This document shows, piece after piece, positions 51,610 to 60,107 of a DNA stretch of 64,000 bases. Within the stretch, counting starts at the first letter, position 1; each line of letters begins with the position of its first letter. The notes beneath the pieces are model-generated. The model had not been told where the DNA came from. It saw only the letters and a list, made by a program, of their open reading frames with translations, and ran no database searches. The translations under genes were made by a program, and so were the position numbers. Origin of the DNA: Pseudomonadota bacterium (lineage in GTDB: Bacteria; Pseudomonadota; Gammaproteobacteria; Steroidobacterales; Steroidobacteraceae). The stretch is taken from the NCBI GenBank assembly GCA_021843755.1, contig JAKBWB010000003.1:124001-188000 (forward strand). The letters are read 5' to 3'.

Positions 51610-53241
51610 ATGCCGGCCAGCGCCGCGACCGCTCCATCCGCTCCAGCCGACCTGGCCCGCCGCATCGGCGGCTGGCTCAGCCTCTATCGGCTGTTGGTGC
51701 CGGCGGCCCTGATCGGCACGCGGGTGCTCGCCAGCGCCTCGTTCAGGCCGGTGCCGCACCCGGAGCTGTTCATCGGCACCTGCGCCGGCTACTTCGCCGC
51801 CGCGCTCACTCTGGTCGTGCTGCAGGGCGTGCGCGGGGCGCAGCCGCTGATCCAACCGCTCCCCAACTCCATGCTCGACTCGACGGCCGTCGGGCTCATT
51901 CTCTATGCCAGCGGCGGCGTCGCCAGCGGGTTGGGGATTCTGCTGGCCCTGCCGGTGCTCGCCCTCACGCTGCTGGCGCAGCGCCGCGACGGGCTGCTCA
52001 TTGCCGCCGGCGCGACCGCCGCGGTCCTCGTGCCGCAGGTGCTCGTCAGTGTGCGCTCGGGGCACCCGGCGGGCTTCGCCACGGCCGGAATGCTCGGCGT
52101 GGTGCTGTTCGCCATCGCGGTCTCGGTCTGGCCGCTCACCGACCGTCTGCGCTCGAGCGAAGCGACGCTGCGGCGCCAGGAGGTCGACCTGGCGAATCTC
52201 GCCCAGTTGTCCGAGTACATCGTGCGCCATCTGCGCGAGAGCATTCTGGTGGTCGACCCCGAGGATCGCATCCGCCTGATCAACGAGTCGGCGGTGCGGC
52301 TGCTCGGGGAGGGGGCGCGCGTGCAGGCGCCGCTCGCGGAAGTCTCCGCCGCGCTGCTCGCGCTGCTCGCCCGCTGGCGCCAGAGCACCGACACCACGGG
52401 TCTGTTCCCGGTGCAGGATCCGACCTTCGTCGGACCCGACGGGGCGCGCGAGATCCGCGCCCACTTCGCCTCCCTGGGCGAGCACAGCCCCGCGGCCGTG
52501 CTGGTGTTTCTCGAGGACACGAGCACCCTTGCCGAGAAGGTGCAGCAATCGAAGCTCGCCGCCCTGGGACGGCTCTCGGCGAGCATCGCGCATGAGATCC
52601 GCAACCCGGTCGGAGCCATGAGTCACGCCGGACAGCTGCTCGGGGAGTCGGCGCACCTCGGCGCCGAGGACAAGCGTCTGACGGAGATCATCCGCACCCA
52701 TGCCGAGCGCGTCAGCCACATCATCGACAGCGTGCTGCGTCTTTCGCGCCGCGAGGCGGCGCGGGCCGAGCAGCTCTCGCTGACGGACTGGACCGAGGCG
52801 TTTCGGGAAGAGTTCTGCGAGACCATGCAGCTGCCCCCGGGGCGTCTGGCGCTGACGCGTCCCGAGGAGTCGTTCGAGATCCGCTTCGACCCGGCGCAAC
52901 TGCGCCAGATCGTCTGGAACCTCTGCGAGAACGGGCTGCGCCATGCCGTGGGCCCCAGGGCGGGGGTGATCGAGATCCGCTGCGGGCGCGGCCGGGCGAA
53001 CGGACGGCCCTATCTGGAAGTTGCGGACCGCGGTCCCGGGGTGCCTCGCGACCAGGTTGAGCGTATCTTCGAGCCCTTCTTCAGCTCCGGCCAGGGTACG
53101 GGCCTCGGTCTGTTCCTGGCTCGCGAACTGGCGCAGGCCAATGGCGCGACCCTTCTCTATGAGCCGCGTCACGGCGGCGGGAGCGTATTTCGGCTGGTAT
53201 TCGCAGACCCGAACCGGTGGATAGGGGAGATTGAGACTTGA
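51610..53241 (+). CDS. pilS: Type IV pilus sensor kinase PilS
   Basis: A 543-residue membrane histidine kinase that controls pilin transcription with PilR. About six N-terminal hydrophobic helices (residues 20-180) are followed by a PAS-like domain (LRESILVVDPEDRIRLINES). The HisKA domain has SIAHEIRNPVGAMSHAGQL (phospho-His). The HATPase domain has IVWNLCENGLRHA, VADRGPGVP and GQGTGLGLFLARELAQ. The ATG at 51610 was preferred to a GTG 18 codons upstream because it fits the family start. Confidence 0.93.
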   Translation: MPASAATAPSAPADLARRIGGWLSLYRLLVPAALIGTRVLASASFRPVPHPELFIGTCAGYFAAALTLVVLQGVRGAQPLIQPLPNSMLDSTAVGLILYASGGVASGLGILLALPVLALTLLAQRRDGLLIAAGATAAVLVPQVLVSVRSGHPAGFATAGMLGVVLFAIAVSVWPLTDRLRSSEATLRRQEVDLANLAQLSEYIVRHLRESILVVDPEDRIRLINESAVRLLGEGARVQAPLAEVSAALLALLARWRQSTDTTGLFPVQDPTFVGPDGAREIRAHFASLGEHSPAAVLVFLEDTSTLAEKVQQSKLAALGRLSASIAHEIRNPVGAMSHAGQLLGESAHLGAEDKRLTEIIRTHAERVSHIIDSVLRLSRREAARAEQLSLTDWTEAFREEFCETMQLPPGRLALTRPEESFEIRFDPAQLRQIVWNLCENGLRHAVGPRAGVIEIRCGRGRANGRPYLEVADRGPGVPRDQVERIFEPFFSSGQGTGLGLFLARELAQANGATLLYEPRHGGGSVFRLVFADPNRWIGEIET

Positions 53242-54617
53242 GCGCGAGCGAGAGCGCTGTACGACCCGAGGTCGCCCGACCCGCGGTGCTGCTCGTCGAT
53301 GACGAGCCGGACTTGCTGGAGCTGCTCAGCCTGACGCTGCGGCGCATGAATCTGCGGACGCGGACCGCTCCGGACGTCGGCACGGCGCAGCGGCTGATCC
53401 GCAATGAGCCATTCGACTTGTGCCTCACCGACATGCGCCTGCCCGATGGCGACGGTCTGGACCTGGTGGCCTGGATCCAGCAGAACCGCGCCCAACTGCC
53501 GGTCGCCGTCATCACCGCGCACGGCAGTGTGGAGTCGGCCGTGCGGGCCCTGAAGCTCGGGGCCTTCGATTTCGTGTCCAAGCCGCTCGACCTGGGGGTG
53601 CTGCGCAAGCTGATCGACAATGCGATCCGGCTCGGCGCCGGGCCGCCGCCGGCCCCGGAATCCGGCCGGGCCCGCCTCATCGGTCAGTCCGTGCCGATGG
53701 AGCAGCTGCGCGAGCTGATCGCGCGCGTCGCGCGCAGTGAGGCGCCGGTGCACATCAGCGGCGAATCCGGCACCGGCAAGGAGCTGGTCGCCCGCCTGAT
53801 CCACGAGTCCGGCGCGCGCCGCGAGCGCGCGTTCGTTGCGGTCAACTGCGGCGCCATTCCCACCGAGCTGATGGAAAGCGAGTTCTTCGGTCATCGGCGC
53901 GGCAGTTTCACCGGCGCGGTGGCCGACAAGAAGGGCCTGATCCAGGCCGCCGAGGGCGGCACGCTGTTTCTCGATGAGGTCGCCGATCTGCCGCTGCACA
54001 TGCAGGTCAAGCTCCTGCGGGTGGTGCAGGAGAAGACCGTGCGGCCGGTCGGCGAGGCGAGCGAGGAGAAGGTGGACGTGCGCATCCTCTCGGCCACGCA
54101 CAAGAGCCTCGCCGAACTCGTCGCGCTGGGTCAGTTCCGCGAGGACCTGTTCTATCGCATCAACGTCATCGAGCTGCACGTCCCGGCGCTGCGCGAGCGG
54201 CCGGAAGACATTCCGGACATCGCGCGCGCCGTGCTCGCGCGCCTCGGCCGGCGCCTCAACGGTCCCACGCCGCGCATCGCGGACGATGCCCTTGCGACGC
54301 TCGAGCGCTATTCGTACCCGGGCAACGTGCGGGAGTTGGAAAACGTGCTGGAGCGGGCGCTGACGCTGTGCCTCGGCGGACTGATCACCGCCGAGCACAT
54401 CAAGCTGCGCGCGACCGCCCGGCCGCAGCCCTCCGCGGCGGCGCACCTCGGGCACACCGCTCCCGGAGCGCTCGGCGATCACCTGGAGGACATCGAGCGC
54501 AGCGCCATCGTGCAGGCGCTGGAGAAGACCCGCTACAACAAGACCGCCGCCGCCAAGCTCCTCGGGATGAGCTTCCGCGCGCTGCGCTACCGGATCAAGA
54601 AGCTGGGGATCGAATAG
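53238..54617 (+). CDS. pilR: Sigma-54 response regulator PilR
   Basis: A 459-residue NtrC-type activator. A receiver domain (LLVDDEPDLLELL, phospho-Asp in LCLTDMRLPDGDGLD) is followed by an AAA+ domain with Walker A GESGTGKELVA and the sigma-54 contact loop GSFTGA, a common variant of GAFTGA. Walker B is LFLDEVADLP. A Fis-type helix-turn-helix ends the protein (NKTAAAKLLGMSFRALRYRI). The TTG start overlaps the pilS stop (TTGA). The pilA target is not in the window. Confidence 0.95.
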   Translation: MSASESAVRPEVARPAVLLVDDEPDLLELLSLTLRRMNLRTRTAPDVGTAQRLIRNEPFDLCLTDMRLPDGDGLDLVAWIQQNRAQLPVAVITAHGSVESAVRALKLGAFDFVSKPLDLGVLRKLIDNAIRLGAGPPPAPESGRARLIGQSVPMEQLRELIARVARSEAPVHISGESGTGKELVARLIHESGARRERAFVAVNCGAIPTELMESEFFGHRRGSFTGAVADKKGLIQAAEGGTLFLDEVADLPLHMQVKLLRVVQEKTVRPVGEASEEKVDVRILSATHKSLAELVALGQFREDLFYRINVIELHVPALRERPEDIPDIARAVLARLGRRLNGPTPRIADDALATLERYSYPGNVRELENVLERALTLCLGGLITAEHIKLRATARPQPSAAAHLGHTAPGALGDHLEDIERSAIVQALEKTRYNKTAAAKLLGMSFRALRYRIKKLGIE

Positions 54618-54667
54618 CCGGCGCCGAGGTCACCCGGGATCGGGCAGGACGCCGCGACCGGAGGATT

Positions 54668-55027
54668 TCATGCCGCCATCGCGCGGATGTCGTACTCGAT
54701 GGCCCGGGCAATCGGCTTCAGGATGTTCCCCGGCCTGCGCTCGAGCACGATGAAGCCGTAGCGGGCAAGCCGATGCAGCGTCCGCGAGAGATTGCCGGGC
54801 GCGCGGCCGGTCCGTCGCGAGAGTTCGGCGATCGAGCCCGGGTTGTGCTCGGCGATGACGCGGATGAGCTGCAGGTTCTTGTCGCTCAACGTCTCGGCGA
54901 CCGACTTCATGCTCGGAAACCAAATCTTCGGCTCCCCGGGCTTCGGCCGGTACTGCCCCCGGGCAATGGCGATCACCCGCTGGCGCAATTTGTCTTGGGG
55001 CAGGATGCCAATGACGATACGCTTCAT
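54668..55027 (-). CDS. HTH DNA-binding protein (HVO_A0114-like)
   Basis: A 119-residue protein with a C-terminal winged helix (NLQLIRVIAEHNPGSIAELS, TGRAPGNLSRTLHRLARYG). The N-terminal half (KLRQRVIAIARGQYRPKPGE, then IWFPSMKSVAETLSD) matches the antitoxin-like HTH proteins that usually accompany a DUF6516 toxin. No toxin is upstream here, so it is an orphan or the toxin is lost. A second member of the family occurs at 56972-57340 with its toxin. Confidence 0.75.
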   Translation of the reverse strand: MKRIVIGILPQDKLRQRVIAIARGQYRPKPGEPKIWFPSMKSVAETLSDKNLQLIRVIAEHNPGSIAELSRRTGRAPGNLSRTLHRLARYGFIVLERRPGNILKPIARAIEYDIRAMAA

Positions 55028-55300
55028 GTCACACCTTCAGGCCCGGCCGGAATGTCTCGCCGCGACGGCAAACACTGCGCGCTCGCCCGCAAATCGCGCA
55101 CCGATGACTGCCGCGATGCATTGCGAGCCGAGAGCTGTCTCTTAACTCTAGCATGTTGATCTGAAGGCTTTGGCGGAGCAAGGGAAGAAAGCGCGGCGTT
55201 TTGACGGATCCGACTGGCTATCTTTGCCTGGCCGCCGCGGGCTCGCGAGCCGCAGAATGGTGCGCCCGGCGTCTAGGTCGCCAGCAAATTTACCGTCATA

Positions 55301-55456
55301 ATGATGGCGATGTATACACGCATGCTCGACCTCCCGGCGCGCTCTTTCCTGATGCTCGGACCCCGCAGCACGGGTAAGACGACCTGGCTCCGCTCGCTGC
55401 TGCCGGACGCCCGCTGGTACAACCTGCTCCTGGACAGAGAATTGCTGCGCCTTCAG
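55301..55456 (+). pseudogene. N-terminal fragment of an AAA ATPase (DUF4143 type)
   Basis: About 52 codons encode the start of a DUF4143-family AAA ATPase: RMLDLPARSFLMLGPRSTGK containing the Walker A GPRSTGKT, then WLRSLLPDARWYNLLLDREL. The frame then runs into unrelated sequence that on the minus strand is sulfotransferase, so the gene is broken. The matching C-terminal half lies at 60108-60632 on the same strand. Confidence 0.75.
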
Positions 55457-55752
55457 TCATCATGGAACGACCGGCTCCCGATCCGCAGCGTAACCCACGG
55501 CCTGCGAATCCCACTCGAGACCGAGAGACTCGATGATTTTCCGGCGCCAACTCTCGTGATCGGCCACCCGCTGCGCGTACGGCACGTCCAGAAAAACGTC
55601 CGGCGGCAATGCGCGACCAGGCGATGGTGCTCGCGGTAGTAATGGGCGAGATCGGCCAGATTCATGGTGAAATTCGCCGCCGTTGCGAACTGCTGAAAGA
55701 AGCAGGACAAGCAGACATCGAGTGGATCGCGCCGCAGATAACGGAGGGTTGC
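55457..55752 (-). pseudogene. Sulfotransferase fragment, frameshifted
   Basis: The minus strand encodes LRYLRRDPLDVCLSCFFQQF and DLADLAHYYREHHRLVAH, nearly the same as the middle of the TPR-sulfotransferase at 62400-64000. After VAH the match continues in another frame (DVFLDVPYAQRVADHESW, RRKIIESLGLEWDS), so there is a frameshift. PAPS-binding and TPR parts are missing. By eye about 80% of bases match the intact copy. Confidence 0.8.
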
Positions 55753-55786
55753 TGGTAACCGAAGCATGCTTGGGTTAATATGACCC

Positions 55787-56035
55787 ATGCCTACGGTTCT
55801 GCACTTCGGTCGTGCGCGGGTCATGATCTATACGAACGACCATCGGCCGGCTCACGTACATGTGTGGGAAGGACGAAAGCAGGCCGTTTTCAACTTGCAC
55901 TGCCCAGGCGGGCCGATCGCATTGCGTGAGAACTACGGCTTCTCCCTGCGGCAGGTCAATCGCCTGGCTCAATCGCTTGAGCCGCACATCGCGAGTCTGT
56001 GTGCGGCGTGGAGGACAATCCATGGTCATCACTAA
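55787..56035 (+). CDS. DUF4160 protein, putative toxin
   Basis: An 82-residue DUF4160 protein (VLHFGRARVMIYTNDHRPAH, HVHVWEGRKQAVFNLHCP, ENYGFSLRQVNRLAQSLEPH). Members are usually paired with DUF2442 proteins and regarded as a type II toxin-antitoxin module, although the activity is not established. It overlaps the next gene by 14 bases. Confidence 0.85.
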   Translation: MPTVLHFGRARVMIYTNDHRPAHVHVWEGRKQAVFNLHCPGGPIALRENYGFSLRQVNRLAQSLEPHIASLCAAWRTIHGHH

Positions 56036-56432
56036 AGAGCAATTCAAGGCGGCGGACGCGCAGGCCGCGGCGACCCTCGCGCGCGGCCCCGTTGCACGGG
56101 CGGCGCGCTTCGACGCCCGTCGCAGACTTATCGTGGTCGAGCTCGAGGGCGGCTGTGAATTCGCCTTCCCGGTAACTCTTGCCGAAGGGTTGGCCGGAGC
56201 GCCGCGCTCGAAGTTGTCGAAAATCACCCTGAGCCCGAACGGGCTCGGACTCCATTGGCCGCTGCTCGATGCCGATCTCTATGTCCCCGGGCTCATCGAA
56301 GGCGCCTTCGGTTCGCGGCGCTGGATGCAGCAGATCGGCAAGCTCGGGGGACAGCGGCGCAGTGCCGCCAAAGCGAAGGCTTCTCGCGAGAATGGCAAGC
56401 GGGGTGGTCGGCCGAGGGACCAGGCGGCCTGA
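56022..56432 (+). CDS. DUF2442 protein, putative antitoxin
   Basis: A 136-residue protein. The DUF2442 domain covers about 22-90 (ARFDARRRLIVVELEGGCEF, ITLSPNGLGLHWPLLDADLY, VPGLIEGAFG). A basic, probably DNA-binding tail follows (GGQRRSAAKAKASRENGKRG). The ATG at 56022 has GTGGAGGAC upstream, within the DUF4160 gene. The long basic tail suggests it also binds the operon promoter. Confidence 0.85.
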   Translation: MVITKEQFKAADAQAAATLARGPVARAARFDARRRLIVVELEGGCEFAFPVTLAEGLAGAPRSKLSKITLSPNGLGLHWPLLDADLYVPGLIEGAFGSRRWMQQIGKLGGQRRSAAKAKASRENGKRGGRPRDQAA

Positions 56433-56653
56433 GAATGACCCCGACCCTGCAATTCATCGAGCACCGCGGGCCCGCGTGCGGTAGACGGTCGATCGTGAGA
56501 CTGAGTGGGACTCCGCCCGGCCGCTGATCGAGTACTTCCCGGCCAGGGAACGCCGTCGTTTTATGCCGCCCACGGCCGCCGGCCGGTCTGTCCGCTGATG
56601 GATCGGCTTGCGGACGGTGACTTACCGAGAGAAGGCGCCGCTGCATCCGTTGG

Positions 56654-56694
56654 TATACTTGACAACTAGCTCCCTGGTTGTCACAACTGACAAC
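56654..56694 (+). promoter_or_regulatory. Promoter and operator of the DUF6516/HTH pair
   Basis: TATACT (56654-56659) is a likely -10. It is followed at once by three copies of one 7-mer: TGACAAC at 56660-56666, its inverse GTTGTCA at 56677-56683, and TGACAAC again at 56688-56694, touching the GTG start. The arrangement suits autoregulation by the HTH protein of the pair. Confidence 0.55.
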
Positions 56695-56991
56695 GTGAAA
56701 GCCGAGCGATTGGTCGCCCGCCGCATTGCGCTGTCAGAGACCGAGTTCGTCGAACTCATCCTGTGGCGTGTCCCGGCGCCGATTGCCCCGAGTACTCGCC
56801 GGTACACGTACCGGTACGCCTTCGTCTCTGCCGGTGAGTGCGTGGTGCGGTACGACAACGAGCGGGGCAAGGGCGACCATCGCCACTATGGAGGCCCCGA
56901 AGGGCGATACAGATTTGTCAGCCCCGAGAAACTGGAGGCAGATTTCCTGCGGGATGTGGAGAGGTGGCAGCGTGAAAGCCGTGGTTCTTGA
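56695..56991 (+). CDS. DUF6516 protein, putative toxin
   Basis: A 98-residue protein with the DUF6516 pattern: ETEFVELILWRVPAP, RYTYRYAFVSAGECVVRYDN, and ERGKGDHRHYGGPEG. A late part, LEADFLRDVERWQRE, closes it. It is the usual partner of HVO_A0114-type HTH antitoxins. I chose the GTG at 56695, where conservation begins; a longer frame reaches 56608. It overlaps the next gene by 20 bases. Confidence 0.8.
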   Translation: MKAERLVARRIALSETEFVELILWRVPAPIAPSTRRYTYRYAFVSAGECVVRYDNERGKGDHRHYGGPEGRYRFVSPEKLEADFLRDVERWQRESRGS

Positions 56992-57340
56992 AGTAGGCTC
57001 GTTGACCGACTCTGTGGCCGCCGCCACGCGCGCCTGGAAAATAGGCAAAGCAGAGGGCGCGGCTCGCATCTCCTTCGCCTCTGCGGAGCTGCTTTGGAAG
57101 GTACTCACCGCCAAGCGGCTGGAAATTCTAAAGGCAATGACCGGCGCTGGCGGCCTGACAATCCGCGAGATCGCGCATCGCGTCGGGCGCGACATCAAGG
57201 CGGTCCACTCGGATGTCAAAGCCCTGCAGATGGCAGGCGTGCTCGACAAGAGCCCGGAAGGCCGCGCGATCTTCCCCTACGACGAAGTGCGGGTCAATTT
57301 CTCCTGGCATGGGCGGCCTGATACGAAATGCGCGGGGTAG
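56972..57340 (+). CDS. HTH antitoxin (HVO_A0114-like)
   Basis: A 122-residue winged-helix protein (AKRLEILKAMTGAGGLTIRE, IAHRVGRDIKAVHSDVKALQ, MAGVLDKSPEGRAIFPYDEV). The GTG start with GAGAGGTGGCAG upstream lies inside the DUF6516 gene, so the pair is coupled. It is the probable repressor of the TGACAAC operator. It is related in layout to the orphan at 54668-55027. Confidence 0.82.
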   Translation: MKAVVLEVGSLTDSVAAATRAWKIGKAEGAARISFASAELLWKVLTAKRLEILKAMTGAGGLTIREIAHRVGRDIKAVHSDVKALQMAGVLDKSPEGRAIFPYDEVRVNFSWHGRPDTKCAG

Positions 57341-57439
57341 CCTCACTGCCACTCGAGGGGTGGCCGGACGGTGTTTCAGAACCTACCCTTTGTGAGACAG
57401 AAAACGCTTAGGCGGTCGAGGTCGATATTCTCGGTCGCA

Positions 57440-57625
57440 ATGATCGGGACGAGGATCGGCAATCGCGCCTTCGACGCGACCGGCGCCACGAAGTGTGTGA
57501 AGAACGGCGGCAGGCTCGAGGTCGCGCAAGTCATGGCCGCCCACAAGAGCGCACGGACCGCCGGGCTCTATGATCGGCGCGGCGATCAGATCCGTCTCGA
57601 CGACGTCGAACGGATCGTGATCTGA
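57440..57625 (+). pseudogene. C-terminal remnant of a tyrosine recombinase
   Basis: About 60 codons retain the end of a phage-type integrase: FDATGATKCVKNGGRLEVAQ, then VMAAHKSARTAGLYDRRGDQ, with the last catalytic His and nucleophile Tyr. The block ends LDDVERIVI. The catalytic Arg residues and N-terminal domains are gone. It marks this region as former mobile DNA. Confidence 0.75.
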
Positions 57626-57651
57626 TCAGGGGTGATTGCCCTCGAGGCGTC

Positions 57652-57975
57652 TCAACGTCGCGGCAGGTCGATCACGTTGTCCGATTCCGGCGTCACGGTG
57701 CGGGCCTCGGGCTCGGCCCGCTCGAGGCACTGCGGGGAGACGTTCCAGCGATGACCGTCGTCCGTGACGATGCTGACGGTCTTCTTGTTGTAGCGGACGA
57801 TCATACCGGTGACCGGCGCACGGCCCTCGGGCTGGAATTTCACGCGCTCGCCGATGCGAAACTCGAGCATCGTGACGTGCGCCTCGAGCTGCCGCAGAAC
57901 GCGCAGCCGGGCGACAATCCGGTGGTTGAGGTCGATCAGCTCGGCCTCGGTGAGCTGGTTGATGTCGATGGGCAT
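57652..57975 (-). CDS. Small KOW/Tudor-like conserved hypothetical protein
   Basis: A 107-residue protein. A helical N-terminus (LTEAELIDLNHRIVARLRVL) leads to an SH3/KOW-like beta barrel (FRIGERVKFQPEGRAPVTGM, IVRYNKKTVSIVTDDGHRWN, VSPQCLE). Such small proteins occur in many proteobacteria, often beside DNA- or RNA-handling genes, with unknown role. It lies 80 bases downstream of the GHKL ATPase on the same strand and may share its transcript. Confidence 0.75.
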   Translation of the reverse strand: MPIDINQLTEAELIDLNHRIVARLRVLRQLEAHVTMLEFRIGERVKFQPEGRAPVTGMIVRYNKKTVSIVTDDGHRWNVSPQCLERAEPEARTVTPESDNVIDLPRR

Positions 57976-58055
57976 GCATGATCCTCAGTCGTTCATATAC
58001 TGAATCGGCAGGTCGGCGCCACCCGCCGACCGGTCGTGCCGCGGTCGCGTTTCGG

Positions 58056-59945
58056 CTAGCGCGTCTTGAGCTTCTCCTCCGCATAGAGCGACAGCTCGAT
58101 CATCCGCTCCAGGAGCTGCTCGGGCGACACACCGGCGAAGTTGCGCAGGACGAGCTCCTTGACGTAGAGGCGCACGAGGTAACGCAGCTGCAGCGCCCGG
58201 TTGGCGGTCGCGAACACGAAGTCCCGGTGGCCGTTGTTCACGACGATGATGTTGCGCTCGGTGTCATATCGCGATCTCCACAGCTCTCCGGCGGCGCGCT
58301 CGAAGGTGTACCCGGGAAGGCCCCGAGCATTGACGATGGCCGAGGCGACCGGCTCGAGCGAATCCGTCACGGTGACCAGCGCTTCGGCGGCGCAGGTGAT
58401 CTCGCGCTGGGCGACCGTGACCCTCAGTCGCGAGAGCCCGGGTGTGGCGGGCGCCAGAAATTCGACCTCCTGGTCTGCGGTACTCGCGAGCGCGCCGCCG
58501 CCCTCGACGATCTCCCACGAGAACTGCAGATCCTCCTCCACGCGCCGGCGGGAACGATCGCGCGGCAGCGCCCGAAATCGCCGCCGCTCGTTCACCGGGG
58601 CGGTGCTCGAGGCCGGCGAGATGACCACGCTGAACAAGGGGCCGGCGTACTCGAAGAACTGCCGCTGCGTACCGGGGCTGAAAGATGGCTCCGTGGCGCC
58701 AAGCTCGGCCGCCTCGCCGTCGGCCCCTGCCACCTCAGTGTCCTCGGTGCCGGAGGGTCGCGGCCCGCCCTCGCCGCGAGCACGCGCATGGATGTCGAAC
58801 CAGTCGTACTCCTCGGGTGGGAGGGCGAGCAGGGCCTCGCGGAAAGCACGCTGGATCGCTCGCAGCGACTGCTGGGTGGCCTGTTCCTCCTCCGCCCGTT
58901 GCTGCGCCTCGATCAGGCCGGTCAGGTGCGCTTCGAGCGGTCGCAGAGCATCCCGCAGCGCCGCGTAGCGCTCGTCATGGATCACCCCACTGCGCGTGCC
59001 GGGCGTGAGGTTCAGGAACGGGACGTCGAGCAGGCCCTCCAGGTACCGCGACGACCAGGGCGCGTGCTCCAGGCCCGGGAGCGTGGCGAGATCCTCGATG
59101 ACCCGCGTTCCGCTCCGGGTCAGAGCCACGCGGCAGCTGTCATCCGGCTCGGCCAGGTAGAGCTCTGCATAGGCATCCCCGTAGGGCGTGCGCACCGCCG
59201 GGAGCTGGTGGAGGAGGCGCCCCTCGTACGCGCGCGGCTCGACCTCGTACTGCTTGCGCGCGAGCTTGTCGATCACGGTCACACGCACACTCGCGTGGCG
59301 AATTCGGTCGCGCAGCTCCGAGGCGAGGTACCACTGGATCTTCTCGCCGGACAGAGACCGGATGCCCTCGAGAAGCGGGCGGATCCGCAGCTCCGTTCCC
59401 CGCTCGGCAAACAGCACTCGTCGCGTACTGACCGTATAACCGGAATGCCCCTTGCTCAGGGTCATCTGGTACGAGCGCTGGTCGGCGCCGGTCGAGATCA
59501 TCGTGAGCTCCTCGCCCACCGTCCAGAAGGACAGCAGCCCGATGCCGAACTCGCCCTGCAGGCCCGCGCCGGCTCCCTCGCTCTTCAGCCGCCGCTTGAT
59601 CGAATCGCAGATGTGCGTCGCGACGTATTTGAAATTCGGCTTGCCGTCCTCGTCGCGCGGTACGCCGTCGCCGTCGTCCTGAACCGATAGATAGTGCTCG
59701 CCGTGCTCGCGGCCGCGGGTGATGGTGATCGTCTTGGCATGCGCGTCGATGCTGTTCTCGACGAACTCCGCGATCGCCTTGAGCGGATTGCTCTGCGAGA
59801 GGGCGATGATCCGGATCGCGTTCCAGTCGTCGCCGATCTTGAGGCGGCCGCGATCTGCGGCCTTGGCACCGCGAGATCGCCTCGGCCGCGTGACCGCGCC
59901 CGCCGGATCCGCCGCGGCGGGTCGGGAAGTCTCGTCCGAGCTCAT
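58056..59945 (-). CDS. GHKL (Hsp90/MutL/MORC-like) ATPase with C-terminal Ig-like domain
   Basis: A 629-residue cytoplasmic ATP-binding protein. All Bergerat-fold motifs are intact: the N box EFVENSIDAHA at 60-70 (Glu60, Asn64), G1 DDGDGVP at 91-97, G2 GEFGIGLLSFW at 131-141, and RGTELRI at 182-188. A transducer-like region runs to about 330, then a charged helical linker (EAQQRAEEEQATQQSLRAIQ) and acidic low-complexity sequence. A beta-rich Ig-like segment at about 455-560 and a helical C-terminus (LVRLYVKELVLRNFAGVSPE) follow. It resembles prokaryotic MORC-type ATPases. The accessory setting suggests defence or element control, which is inference. Confidence 0.8.
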   Translation of the reverse strand: MSSDETSRPAAADPAGAVTRPRRSRGAKAADRGRLKIGDDWNAIRIIALSQSNPLKAIAEFVENSIDAHAKTITITRGREHGEHYLSVQDDGDGVPRDEDGKPNFKYVATHICDSIKRRLKSEGAGAGLQGEFGIGLLSFWTVGEELTMISTGADQRSYQMTLSKGHSGYTVSTRRVLFAERGTELRIRPLLEGIRSLSGEKIQWYLASELRDRIRHASVRVTVIDKLARKQYEVEPRAYEGRLLHQLPAVRTPYGDAYAELYLAEPDDSCRVALTRSGTRVIEDLATLPGLEHAPWSSRYLEGLLDVPFLNLTPGTRSGVIHDERYAALRDALRPLEAHLTGLIEAQQRAEEEQATQQSLRAIQRAFREALLALPPEEYDWFDIHARARGEGGPRPSGTEDTEVAGADGEAAELGATEPSFSPGTQRQFFEYAGPLFSVVISPASSTAPVNERRRFRALPRDRSRRRVEEDLQFSWEIVEGGGALASTADQEVEFLAPATPGLSRLRVTVAQREITCAAEALVTVTDSLEPVASAIVNARGLPGYTFERAAGELWRSRYDTERNIIVVNNGHRDFVFATANRALQLRYLVRLYVKELVLRNFAGVSPEQLLERMIELSLYAEEKLKTR

Positions 59946-60056
59946 TTCGCCTATCTTACTCCTCGCGCCTCACGACCGGCGACCGGCACCGGCGCCAGGA
60001 CACTGCCACGCCGATGGCCCGTGTCACCATCCCGAGGCATGGGCACGTTTTCAAAT

Positions 60057-60095
60057 ACCATGAGTTTCCACCATCTCGCGGTGGTTTTTCATGGT
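60057..60095 (+). repeat. Nested inverted repeat (hairpin)
   Basis: ACCATGA, GTTT, CCACC, a seven-base loop, GGTGG, TTTT and TCATGGT form two perfectly complementary stems (7 and 5 base pairs) separated by a small internal loop. It lies just upstream of the ATPase C-terminal fragment and close to the end of the GHKL gene on the other strand. Confidence 0.6.
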
Positions 60096-60107
60096 CCAGT
60101 TCCGACC

